A stretch of DNA of 64,000 nucleotides from Clostridiales bacterium (GTDB taxonomy: Bacteria > Bacillota > Clostridia > Saccharofermentanales > Saccharofermentanaceae), in contig JAFWFV010000026.1 of the NCBI GenBank assembly GCA_017515465.1, forward strand, positions 16,173-80,172, given 5' to 3'. Position 1 is the first letter of the stretch, and each line of letters starts with the position of its first letter. Both the position numbers and the translations under genes were made by a program. Below the pieces are notes generated by a model. It was not told where the DNA came from. It worked only from the letters and a program-made list of their open reading frames with translations, and searched no databases. Shown in pieces: positions 46,140 to 54,537 of the stretch.

Positions 46140-47801
46140 ATGAATTATCAGAGATACACCAAGATCCCTGAGATCGATCTGCCGGACAGAAAGTGGCCGG
46201 GCAGGACTATCGACAAGGCACCCATATGGTGTTCTGTCGATCTGAGAGATGGTAATCAGGCTCTGGAAGTTCCGATGAATCTGGAGCAGAAGGTCAGATT
46301 CTTTGAGTTCCTCATCAAATGCGGATTCAAGACAATAGAGATCGGCTTTCCTGCAGCGTCAGAGACGGACTATAACTTCTGCAGATATCTGATCGATAAA
46401 AAGCTCATTCCCGATGATGTTGCGATACAGGTGCTGACCCAGTCCAGGGCACATATCATTGACAAGACAATGGAAGCTGTTGAAGGAGCTCCCAATGTAG
46501 TAGTTCATCTGTATAATTCCACTTCAGCTCTGCAGAGGGATGTGGTTTTTGGCTTCGGCCGCAAGGAATGTATAGATCTGGCAGTTGATGGAGCCAGGAT
46601 GATCAAGGAATTCATAGATAACGATTTCAGTGCAACCAACTGGATCCTGGAGTATTCCCCTGAGAGCTATTCATCAACGGAACCCGACTTTGCAGTTGAG
46701 ATCTGTGATGCAGTAGCTGATGTCTGGCAGCCCACGCCTGACAACAAGGTTATAATCAACCTGCCTGAGACCGTGGAATATACATTGCCTAATGTCTATG
46801 CAGACATGGTCGAGTATTTCTGCAGGAACACCAGATGGAGAGATTCCATCATCGTTTCACTCCATACTCATAATGACAGGGGAACCGGCGTTGCCGCTTC
46901 CGAGCTGGGCTTGCTGGCCGGTGCCGAGAGGGTAGAGGGCACATTATTCGGCAATGGTGAGAGAACCGGTAACGTGGACATCATTACGCTTGCCATTAAC
47001 ATGATGATGCAGGGAGTAGATCCCAAACTGGATTTTTCCAACATGAATGAATGTATCGATATGTATGAGGAATGTACCGGAATGCATGTCGAACCCAGAC
47101 ATCCGTGGTCAGGTAAACTCGTGTTTACTGCTTTCTCAGGGTCACATCAGGATGCCATCAATAAGGGCAAGAAGCGGATGGAAGAGAGCCATTCCGACAT
47201 ATGGAATGTGCCTTATCTGCCGATCGATCCTGCAGATGTCGGCAGAGACTATGAGCCGATAATCAGGATCAATGCACAGTCCGGCAGAGGCGGCATCTCT
47301 TATGTTCTGGAACAGTACTACGGCGTCAGACTGCCCAGGAGCTTCCAGCGTGACTTCCTGTCCATCATCAAGGAAGAGACAGACAGGAACGAGACGGAGC
47401 TCATGCCCCAGCAGGTATTTGACCTCTTTGATGATTACTATATCAATGTAATGACACCTTACAGCCTGGAATCATTTACCGAGCACTCCATGAGCAACAA
47501 CATAAGCCGTGTTGATGCCGTGATCTCCTATAATGGAGAGAGATGTGAGATATCGGCAGAAGGCAACGGTCTCCTCGATGCCTTTACGAAAGCATTCTCG
47601 CAGTTCACCGGTGTCGGCTTCCACATTGCAATGTATAACGAGCATGCCATGAAGTCCGGTTCCGATTCCGCCGCTATCACATATATCGAGCTCAAAAACC
47701 ACGAAGATGGTAAGATATATATCGGTGCAGGTGTATCCAGTTCTGTAACAAAGTCATCAGTAAGAGCGATCATCAGTGCATATAACAGAATGATCAAATA
47801 A
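46140..47801 (+). CDS. leuA: 2-isopropylmalate synthase (long, type II form)
   Basis: 553 residues from the ATG at 46140, GGAGG 6 nt upstream. An upstream in-frame ATG at 45993 lies within the T-box and is rejected. Catalytic motifs: WCSVDLRDGNQAL at ~30, SLHTHNDRGTGVA and FGNGERTGNVD. The sequence resembles the long fungal/actinobacterial LeuA2 form, with a C-terminal regulatory domain (residues ~430-553) for leucine feedback. It makes the first committed step of leucine synthesis. No leuB, C or D follows; leuC is about 16 kb downstream. Confidence 0.93.
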   Translation: MNYQRYTKIPEIDLPDRKWPGRTIDKAPIWCSVDLRDGNQALEVPMNLEQKVRFFEFLIKCGFKTIEIGFPAASETDYNFCRYLIDKKLIPDDVAIQVLTQSRAHIIDKTMEAVEGAPNVVVHLYNSTSALQRDVVFGFGRKECIDLAVDGARMIKEFIDNDFSATNWILEYSPESYSSTEPDFAVEICDAVADVWQPTPDNKVIINLPETVEYTLPNVYADMVEYFCRNTRWRDSIIVSLHTHNDRGTGVAASELGLLAGAERVEGTLFGNGERTGNVDIITLAINMMMQGVDPKLDFSNMNECIDMYEECTGMHVEPRHPWSGKLVFTAFSGSHQDAINKGKKRMEESHSDIWNVPYLPIDPADVGRDYEPIIRINAQSGRGGISYVLEQYYGVRLPRSFQRDFLSIIKEETDRNETELMPQQVFDLFDDYYINVMTPYSLESFTEHSMSNNISRVDAVISYNGERCEISAEGNGLLDAFTKAFSQFTGVGFHIAMYNEHAMKSGSDSAAITYIELKNHEDGKIYIGAGVSSSVTKSSVRAIISAYNRMIK

Positions 47802-47806
47802 GGATA

Positions 47807-48844
47807 ATGAACGAAGAGAACACAAGACTTACCGGGGATCTGGCACTGATATCCAAACACCGCAATGCCCTCATGGGTATTGCGGCTTTGATAATCTGTG
47901 CTTTTCATGAGTTCATTCCCGTCTTTCCCGGAGGAACGTTCCTGTACGATGCCGAATCCTTCGTACAGAGGATGTCCTTTTACGGAGTGGACATCTTTAT
48001 GCTCCTGTCCGGCATGTCTGTGGCGACTTCTCTCCTGAAGAATGGTTCCGTCATCACTTTCTACCGCAAGAGAGCCCTGAGGATACTGCCGTTTTATCTG
48101 CTTTCCGGAATAGTTATGATCTTTCTGTCCGGATGGACGGTAAAGGACTATTTCCTCAACATCTTCGGTATCAGGTTCTTCACTGAAAGCGTGAATTCCT
48201 ATCTGTGGTTCGTTATCACGATAATTATTTTTTATATCGCAGCTCCATGGTATCAGAAACTGATAGTAAAGACAGGGAAGCCCGTAGTCACATTCCTGGC
48301 ATCAACTGCCGTATGGATCCTGGCGGCCATCCTTCTGTTTGGCGTGATAAGGAGCGATCTGTACTACTTCATCAACAGGATCCCCATATTCATGCTGGGA
48401 ATGATGATCGGAAACCTTATCCACAAGGGTTATCAGATCAAGTATATAGCGGTATTCAGACTGTTGGTGGCCGCTTCGTTTATTGTCGGCTGGCTTCTGG
48501 CATATATGAGCAATTACTATTCGTATCTGTTCATGTACCCTTATATGCTCCAGTTCGCAAGCCTTTTCTGTCTCGGCTTTGGCACAACATACCTGTTGGC
48601 AATGCTGCTTAACGTCATCAGGATCAAAACAGTACACAAGGTCCTGGAATTCTTTGGTTCATTCTGTTTTGAATTCTATATTGTTCAGATAGTCTTTGAC
48701 GCCCGGATACATTATTTCTTACAGGACAGGGGGATAGGCGGGATACTCCACAACCTGATCATGTTCAGCACTCTGGGGCTGATAGCATGGGCTTCATCTG
48801 CAGCAGTTAACTGGTGTGTCGGGAAATTGACAAAAACAAAGTAA
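47807..48844 (+). CDS. Membrane acyltransferase, acyltransferase-3 family
   Basis: 345 residues, ~10 membrane helices. The N-terminal NALMGIAALIICAFHEF, with the conserved His in helix 1, and VDIFMLLSGMSVATSLLK followed by FYRKRALRILPFYLLS are the family signatures. Members O-acetylate or O-acylate sugars, cell-wall polymers or lipids. It lies 5 nt after leuA and so comes under the leucine T-box, an odd pairing. Its last ~20 bases contain the -35 and lead into the tRNA-Leu promoter. Confidence 0.85.
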   Translation: MNEENTRLTGDLALISKHRNALMGIAALIICAFHEFIPVFPGGTFLYDAESFVQRMSFYGVDIFMLLSGMSVATSLLKNGSVITFYRKRALRILPFYLLSGIVMIFLSGWTVKDYFLNIFGIRFFTESVNSYLWFVITIIIFYIAAPWYQKLIVKTGKPVVTFLASTAVWILAAILLFGVIRSDLYYFINRIPIFMLGMMIGNLIHKGYQIKYIAVFRLLVAASFIVGWLLAYMSNYYSYLFMYPYMLQFASLFCLGFGTTYLLAMLLNVIRIKTVHKVLEFFGSFCFEFYIVQIVFDARIHYFLQDRGIGGILHNLIMFSTLGLIAWASSAAVNWCVGKLTKTK

Positions 48845-48855
48845 TTCAATATAAT
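48827..48855 (+). promoter_or_regulatory. Consensus promoter of tRNA-Leu
   Basis: A perfect TTGACA (48827-48832), exact 17-nt spacer and perfect TATAAT (48850-48855). The -35 lies within the last codons of the acyltransferase gene. It predicts a start at about 48861-48863, 4-6 nt before the tRNA. Confidence 0.85.
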
Positions 48856-48866
48856 CACTTTGCTAC

Positions 48867-48951
48867 GCGGCTGTGGCGGAATGGCAGACGCAGCAGGCTC
48901 AAAATCTGCCGACCTAAAATCGTGTGGGTTCAAGTCCCACCAGCCGCACCA
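48867..48951 (+). tRNA. tRNA-Leu (anticodon CAA)
   Basis: Acceptor GCGGCTG (48867-48873) pairs with CAGCCGC (48941-48947); discriminator A at 48948 and an encoded CCA. The anticodon stem GCAGG/TCTGC carries the loop CTCAAAA with anticodon CAA (reads UUG). The long variable arm and GTTCAAGTC T-loop fit tRNA-Leu. 85 nt including CCA. Confidence 0.96.
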
Positions 48952-48954
48952 ATA

Positions 48955-49166
48955 CTCAGAAATCCCTTACCGGCTCCATCCTCGGTGCTATTCACCTCGT
49001 CAAAAGATCGCCGGCAAGGAATTTCTTCGTGCTCAGGCTCCGTCCTCGGCGCTATGCGCCTCGTCAAAGATCGCCGTTATGGGATTTCTTCGTACTCAGG
49101 CTCCATCCTCGGTGGTATGCACCTCGTCAAAAGATCGCCGGTAAGGGATTTCTTAACTTCCTAATC
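48955..49166 (+). repeat. tRNA-associated palindromic repeat array behind tRNA-Leu
   Basis: Three units, with GGCTCC at 48972, 49036 and 49099, spaced 64 and 63 bp. Each unit holds GGCTCC(A/G)TCCTCGG, an inner hairpin and CTCGTCAAA(A)GATCGCCG. The whole array is enclosed by a perfect 15-bp inverted repeat: AAATCCCTTACCGGC (48960-48974) and its complement at 49137-49151. Inner hairpins are GGTG/CACC in unit 1, GGCGC/GCGCC in unit 2 and GGTG/CACC in unit 3; compared with GGTGC/GCACC behind tRNA-Trp, a paired T-A has become C-G. It begins 4 nt after the tRNA CCA. The following 49167-49280 is AT-rich with no feature I can support. Confidence 0.85.
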
Positions 49167-49280
49167 TGATATGGTTTTGTAACTCTGTTGTTGAAGCTAA
49201 ATGATTGTTCGCATGAGCGGCAGGCATTCATCACTTTGCACTACTCTAGCAATTATATGATGAACGAATTGATGACTAAA

Positions 49281-49289
49281 TGATATAAT
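49281..49289 (+). promoter_or_regulatory. Extended -10 upstream of the hybrid kinase operon
   Basis: TGA-TATAAT (TG at 49281, TATAAT 49284-49289), 58 nt before the kinase ATG. A matching -35 is not evident. Confidence 0.45.
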
Positions 49290-49346
49290 TAATCCTAGAA
49301 ATATGTATTATTCTGATAATGTCGGAATTTGAACGGGGGATATAGA

Positions 49347-52300
49347 ATGAGGCGTACCGGTGTCAGGAACACAGTTATCGTAGCGATTATCGGAAGTATC
49401 ATTTTTTTGTTAATCTTGACGATCGGAACAGTCCTGACAGGTGTTATGGCGACCGGAGATACAGTAGAAGCCGTAAAATCAGTAAGCCTGTTCTATATGG
49501 ATGAACTTGCAGGCAGGCGTGAGGAGGTCGTATCTGCCAACCTGTCCAGAAGGACCGATGACCTTAATGTTGCCTTGGAACTGATGACTGACGAGGATCT
49601 GTCAAATGAGGAACATCTTCAGGCATATCAGGCGAGGATGAAGAGACTGTACAAGTTGGAGAAGTTCGCATTTGTTGATGAGGACGGTCTGATATACACC
49701 TCTCGTGGCACACAGACAAATATAGATGAATATGGATTTGACTATAAGACGATCCGGAACTCTGAAGTATCCACCCTAAACATTACCGGAGATGATAAGA
49801 AGGTAATTATCGCTGTGCCAGTCGATGACATGTCGCTGAACGGCAAAAAGTTCAAGGCTTGTTTTATGGAGATCAGTATGGATGAGATGCTCCAGGGGGT
49901 ATCTGTAAGCTCCGACAATTCCAATGCTACGTTTTGTAATATCTATACCAGAGACGGTGTTGCGCTCACCAACATGGTCCTGGGTGGTCTTGCCAGGGAG
50001 GATAATCTCCTGGATGCTTTTAAACAGGCTCATTTCACAGATGGTACGACATATGACGAGTTTACAGACAGCTTTATGAACGGCGGCAGCGGCGATGTTA
50101 CATTCATCTATGGTGATAAGACAGAGACGCTCAGCTATGTCCCCATAGACGGAACAGACTGGATGCTCACATATCTTATTGCCGAGAATGTGATAGCAGA
50201 CAAGATCAATCCTGTATCGGACAGCATAATCGCCAGAAGTGTTTTATTATCAGGAATGTCTGCACTGGTCCTGATCATCATGTTTGTTACTATTATCTTA
50301 CAGATCAGGAAGAATTCAGCTCTGTTGATCGAAAATGAACGTATCGAGGCGGCAAACAAAGCAAAGCAGGAGGAGATGGAGGAGAAGCTCGCTCTTCAGG
50401 ACAAACTCCTCGAGGAGGAAAAGAGAAGGACACAGCAGGACAACATGATAACTGCCTTGTCCTCGGATTACAGGAGCGTCTATCACGTTGATCTGGATAA
50501 GGACGAGGGGATCTGCTACAGAGGAGATCCCAAGGATCTGGAACAGACGAGGGAAGGAATTAAATTCCCGTATTACGAGAGATTCAAGTGGTATGCGGAA
50601 CACTCCGTTGATGAGAACTACAGGCAGGGATTCATGGATTTTATCGATCCCGATGCGATCAGGGAAGGGCTCATGAAAGAAGATATCCTTGCATACAGGT
50701 ATCTTGCCAGACGTAACGGACAGGAATACTACGAGATGATACGTGTTGCAGGGGTCCGTCATGTGGAGGACAGAGACGATCACAAGGTTCATGCCATCGG
50801 ACTCGGCCTTACGGTAATAGATGCAGAGATGCGTGCCAGTCTCGCTCAGAGGGCGGCATTAGGCGATGCCCTTGCTTCTTCAGAACAGGCAAACAAAGCC
50901 AAGACAGCTTTCCTGTCAAACATGAGCCACGAGATCAGGACGCCCATGAATGCGATAATCGGTCTGGATAATATCGCGCTGAACGATCCTGATACTCCTG
51001 AAAAGACAAAGGAATATCTGGTCAAGATCGGAACATCCGCAGAGCATCTGCTCAATCTGATAAATGATATCCTCGACATGTCCAGAATCGAGTCAGGCCG
51101 AATGGTACTGAAAAACGAGGAGTTCTCTTTCTCGAGAATGCTCGAATCTATAAATTCCATGTTCAGCGGTCAGTGCCTTGATAAAAATCAGACATATGCC
51201 TGCAACATCACAGGTCAGGTGGACGATTATTATATCGGAGACAATATGAAGCTTCGTCAGGTATTGATAAATATCCTTGGCAATGCCGTTAAGTTTACTC
51301 CCGAAGGCGGAACTATCTCGCTCGATATCCAGAGGACGGCGCAGTTCGATGATAAATCTACTCTGCAGTTTGCGATCTCAGATAATGGTATCGGCATAAG
51401 CGAGGAATTCATGCCACGTCTGTTTGATACTTTTGCACAGGAAGATGCCACTTATACCAGCAAATTCGGTTCATCAGGCCTTGGACTGGCAATAACAAAG
51501 AATATTGTTGAGATGATGAATGGTACGATCGAAGTAGAGAGCACAAAGGGTAAGGGAACCACATTTATCATTTCTGTGACTCTGTCAGATTCTGACAGAG
51601 TTAACAGCATCGAGAAGGAACTTAACATCCATCCCAGTGATATATCAGTTCTGATAATCGATGATGATCCCGTAGCCTGCGAACATGCCAAACTGGTACT
51701 GGGGAAAGCCGGTATCAATGCAGAGTCTGTAACTAGCGGTGAAGAAGGTATTGAGATGGTAAATCTCAGACATGTGCGTCATGATCCGTATAATCTCATA
51801 TTGGTCGATTGGCAGATGCCCGGACTCGATGGTATCGAGACTACCAGGCGGATACGTGAAATCGTCGGAAATGAATCAGCGATAATCATCCTTACTGCAT
51901 ATAGATGGGATGACATACTGGATGAAGCACTGGCATCAGGTGTAGACAGTTTCCTGGCCAAGCCTCTGTTTGCAACCAATGTAGTGGAGGAATTCATTTC
52001 TGCGTCGAGGAAGAAGATGATCGCAAAAGGCGAGATCAAACCGGTGGACCTGACAGGACGCCACATTCTCGTTGCAGAAGACGTTGAGGTCAATGCCGAT
52101 ATACTGCAGATGATCCTGTCCAGCAGGATGATAGAATCTGATGTGGCAGAGAACGGCAAGGCTGCACTGGAGCTGTTTGAATCTCATCCGGCAGGCTTCT
52201 ATTCCGCTATCCTGATGGACGTCAGGATGCCTGAGATGGACGGACTCGAAGCTACCAGGCGTATCCGTTCCATTCAGCGTGATGATGCAAAAAAGATACC

Positions 52301-52466
52301 GATAATCGCATTGACGGCAAATGCTTTTGATGAGGACGTGCAGCGGTCGCTGCAGGCAGGTCTTAATGCCCACCTGACCAAGCCCATACAGCCGGATATC
52401 CTGTTCGAGACTTTGGAGAGCCTGATCAGGGATGAAGAAAACAAGAGAAACGGAGGAGGGATCTGA
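49347..52466 (+). CDS. Hybrid sensor histidine kinase with two receiver domains
   Basis: 1039 residues from the ATG at 49347, GGGGGA 6 nt upstream; a TTG at 49329 is in frame but would swallow the RBS. Domains: membrane helix ~10-35, an extracellular Cache-like sensor (~40-295), second helix ~296-321, a coiled coil, a PAS-like domain (~370-500), HisKA with H528 in NMSHEIRTPMNA, HATPase (GNAVKFTPEGG, DNGIGI, GSSGLGLAI), REC1 with D821 (LVDWQMPGLDG) and REC2 with D958 (LMDVRMPEMDG). It ends overlapping the next gene by 3 nt. The downstream HPt protein would carry phosphate from these receivers. Confidence 0.94.
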   Translation: MRRTGVRNTVIVAIIGSIIFLLILTIGTVLTGVMATGDTVEAVKSVSLFYMDELAGRREEVVSANLSRRTDDLNVALELMTDEDLSNEEHLQAYQARMKRLYKLEKFAFVDEDGLIYTSRGTQTNIDEYGFDYKTIRNSEVSTLNITGDDKKVIIAVPVDDMSLNGKKFKACFMEISMDEMLQGVSVSSDNSNATFCNIYTRDGVALTNMVLGGLAREDNLLDAFKQAHFTDGTTYDEFTDSFMNGGSGDVTFIYGDKTETLSYVPIDGTDWMLTYLIAENVIADKINPVSDSIIARSVLLSGMSALVLIIMFVTIILQIRKNSALLIENERIEAANKAKQEEMEEKLALQDKLLEEEKRRTQQDNMITALSSDYRSVYHVDLDKDEGICYRGDPKDLEQTREGIKFPYYERFKWYAEHSVDENYRQGFMDFIDPDAIREGLMKEDILAYRYLARRNGQEYYEMIRVAGVRHVEDRDDHKVHAIGLGLTVIDAEMRASLAQRAALGDALASSEQANKAKTAFLSNMSHEIRTPMNAIIGLDNIALNDPDTPEKTKEYLVKIGTSAEHLLNLINDILDMSRIESGRMVLKNEEFSFSRMLESINSMFSGQCLDKNQTYACNITGQVDDYYIGDNMKLRQVLINILGNAVKFTPEGGTISLDIQRTAQFDDKSTLQFAISDNGIGISEEFMPRLFDTFAQEDATYTSKFGSSGLGLAITKNIVEMMNGTIEVESTKGKGTTFIISVTLSDSDRVNSIEKELNIHPSDISVLIIDDDPVACEHAKLVLGKAGINAESVTSGEEGIEMVNLRHVRHDPYNLILVDWQMPGLDGIETTRRIREIVGNESAIIILTAYRWDDILDEALASGVDSFLAKPLFATNVVEEFISASRKKMIAKGEIKPVDLTGRHILVAEDVEVNADILQMILSSRMIESDVAENGKAALELFESHPAGFYSAILMDVRMPEMDGLEATRRIRSIQRDDAKKIPIIALTANAFDEDVQRSLQAGLNAHLTKPIQPDILFETLESLIRDEENKRNGGGI

Positions 52467-54154
52467 TGAGACGGTTCACCGATACTTTGGAGGATGGCAA
52501 GAGGCAAGTCCTGGTTGCTGATGATGAACTAATCAACCGTGAGATACTGGCCAATATACTTGCTGATGAATATGATGTGATCCTGGCTGAGGACGGTGAG
52601 ATCGCATATGAGCTTATCAAGCAGAACCGCAATACTCTTTCTCTGATACTTCTGGATCTGATAATGCCGAAGATCAAGGGGCTGGATCTGCTCAAGATGC
52701 TGAGCGGGGACAATGAACTCAAAGGGATACCTGTGATCGTCCTTACATCCGATCAGGATTCTGAGGTTACGAGTCTTCAGTCCGGTGCATTTGACTTTAT
52801 TCCCAAACCTTATCCTCAACCTGATGTTATCAAGGCTCGTATTTCCCGCTCCATAGAACTTGCTGAGGGACGTCAGATCATAAGTGCAACGGAAAAGGAT
52901 GGACTGACAGGACTATATACACTGGAATACTTTTACCGTTACTGCAGTCAGTATGATAAGTTTTTCCCTGCGGCGGAGATGGATGCGATCTGCTTTGACG
53001 TCAACCACTTCCATGTGCTTAACGAACGCTTTGGCATTGAAGTAGGCAGTGAGATACTCAAGAGGATAGCAACACGTCTGACAGAGGTGTTCGGAGGACA
53101 AAAGAGTTTTATCTGCAGAAAAACAGCAGATACTTTCCTCGTTTATTGTCCGCATCAGGATGATCATTCCTCTGTGGCCGATCAGATCGCGAATATCGGG
53201 GATGATTTTCAGATAGGCATCAAGATCAGGGCGGGAGTTTATTCCTGTTGTGACAAGAAACTTGATATCCATTCCCGCTTTGACCGCGCAAAGATCGCCG
53301 CTGACAAGATCAGGAATAATTATTCAGTCTTCGTTAATTACTTTGATGAAGCTCTCATCGATGCGGAGCTTTTTGCTGAACAGCTGGTGGATGAATTCCC
53401 CAAGGCTCTCGAATCCAGACAGTTTCAGGTCTATTTCCAGCCTAAGTATGATATCAGGGGAGACAGACCGGTCCTGTCCAGTGCTGAGGCGCTGGTCCGC
53501 TGGGTACACCCGGATCTCGGCATGATATCACCGGGAGCTTTTATACCCCTGTTTGAGGAGGACGGTCTTATCTCTAAGTTGGATGAATATGTGTGGAGAA
53601 GCGTGGCAGAGCATATTTCCGGCTGGAAGAAACGTCTGGGCATTTCAGTCCCCGTATCAGTTAATATCTCCAGGGCAGAACTTTATGACCCGGCTCTCGT
53701 TGATACACTGGAGAGCATAGCCCGGGATAACGGCATCACAACATCAGATCTGGTCCTCGAGATCACGGAATCCGCATATGTCAGCGATTCCAACCAGATC
53801 GTCGACAGGGTCAAGACGCTGAGGGACCATGGATTCTTCATAGAGATGGATGATTTCGGTTCAGGTTATTCCTCTCTTAACATGATCTCGGAGCTTCCCA
53901 TTGATGCACTGAAACTGGATATGAAGTTCATCAGGACAGCGTTCGATAAACAGAATGATACCAGGATGATCAGCATTGTTATCGACATCGCCGATTATCT
54001 GGGTGTACCGGTCATCGCAGAGGGAGTAGAGACGGAGGAACAGTGCCTTGCTCTTAAGAAGCTCGGATGTGCGATCATTCAGGGGTATTATTTTTCCAGA
54101 CCCGTTCCTGCCGATGATTTTGAGAAACTGATGATAGATAAAAAGACTGTCTGA
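52466..54154 (+). CDS. Response regulator with degenerate GGDEF and active-looking EAL domain
   Basis: 562 residues. REC domain at the N-terminus with phospho-acceptor D64 in LILLDLIMPKIKG. The middle GGDEF domain is degenerate: the active loop reads RKTADTFLVY instead of R-GGDEF, so no cyclase activity is expected. The EAL domain keeps EALVRW (E341), NISR, LEITES, the DDFGSGYSS loop, AEGVETEEQ and QGYYFSRP, so c-di-GMP hydrolysis is likely. The start ATG overlaps the kinase stop (TGATG), implying coupled expression and a shared phosphorelay. Confidence 0.92.
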   Translation: MRRFTDTLEDGKRQVLVADDELINREILANILADEYDVILAEDGEIAYELIKQNRNTLSLILLDLIMPKIKGLDLLKMLSGDNELKGIPVIVLTSDQDSEVTSLQSGAFDFIPKPYPQPDVIKARISRSIELAEGRQIISATEKDGLTGLYTLEYFYRYCSQYDKFFPAAEMDAICFDVNHFHVLNERFGIEVGSEILKRIATRLTEVFGGQKSFICRKTADTFLVYCPHQDDHSSVADQIANIGDDFQIGIKIRAGVYSCCDKKLDIHSRFDRAKIAADKIRNNYSVFVNYFDEALIDAELFAEQLVDEFPKALESRQFQVYFQPKYDIRGDRPVLSSAEALVRWVHPDLGMISPGAFIPLFEEDGLISKLDEYVWRSVAEHISGWKKRLGISVPVSVNISRAELYDPALVDTLESIARDNGITTSDLVLEITESAYVSDSNQIVDRVKTLRDHGFFIEMDDFGSGYSSLNMISELPIDALKLDMKFIRTAFDKQNDTRMISIVIDIADYLGVPVIAEGVETEEQCLALKKLGCAIIQGYYFSRPVPADDFEKLMIDKKTV

Positions 54155-54171
54155 TAAAGGGAGAAGTTAGT

Positions 54172-54507
54172 ATGACCATAGATGATCTGAAAGCATTCGG
54201 TGCAGATACGGACGACGGGCTCAAGCGATGCATGGGCAACGAGGCGTTCTACCTCAAACTGATAGGGAAAGCCCTTGAAGATAAGAGTTTTGCTGATCTG
54301 CAGGATGCACTCGGCAGAAATGACCTGAACGCCGCATTCGAGGCGGCTCATTCCCTCAAGGGTGTTCTGGGAAATCTGGCGCTGACACCCATATATACAC
54401 CGGTATATGAGATGATGGAACTGCTGAGAAACAGAAATGATATCGATTATCAGCCATATATGGACAGGGCGCTGGAAAAGAAGGCTGAACTGGAGGCACT
54501 GATCTGA
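54172..54507 (+). CDS. Histidine phosphotransfer (HPt) domain protein
   Basis: 111 residues, AGGGAGA ribosome binding site. The HPt helix holds the phospho-accepting H60 in AAHSLKGVLGNLAL, followed by the usual second helical pair. It would shuttle phosphate between the receivers of the hybrid kinase and the REC domain of the EAL protein. Third gene of the kinase operon, 17 nt after the EAL gene. Confidence 0.9.
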   Translation: MTIDDLKAFGADTDDGLKRCMGNEAFYLKLIGKALEDKSFADLQDALGRNDLNAAFEAAHSLKGVLGNLALTPIYTPVYEMMELLRNRNDIDYQPYMDRALEKKAELEALI

Positions 54508-54537
54508 CCATCAGAATGGCCGATTTACTGATCTGAC

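Noticed and set aside
48955..49166. The array behind tRNA-Leu as a CRISPR array
   Set aside because: Units are long, imperfect and palindromic with no unique spacers of fixed size, and no cas gene is in the window.
48814..49169. Open frames of 81-116 codons across tRNA-Leu and its repeat array, and a 113-codon frame across tRNA-Trp on the minus strand (38575-38916)
   Set aside because: They run through tRNA genes and palindromic repeats; their similarity to each other comes only from the repeated DNA.
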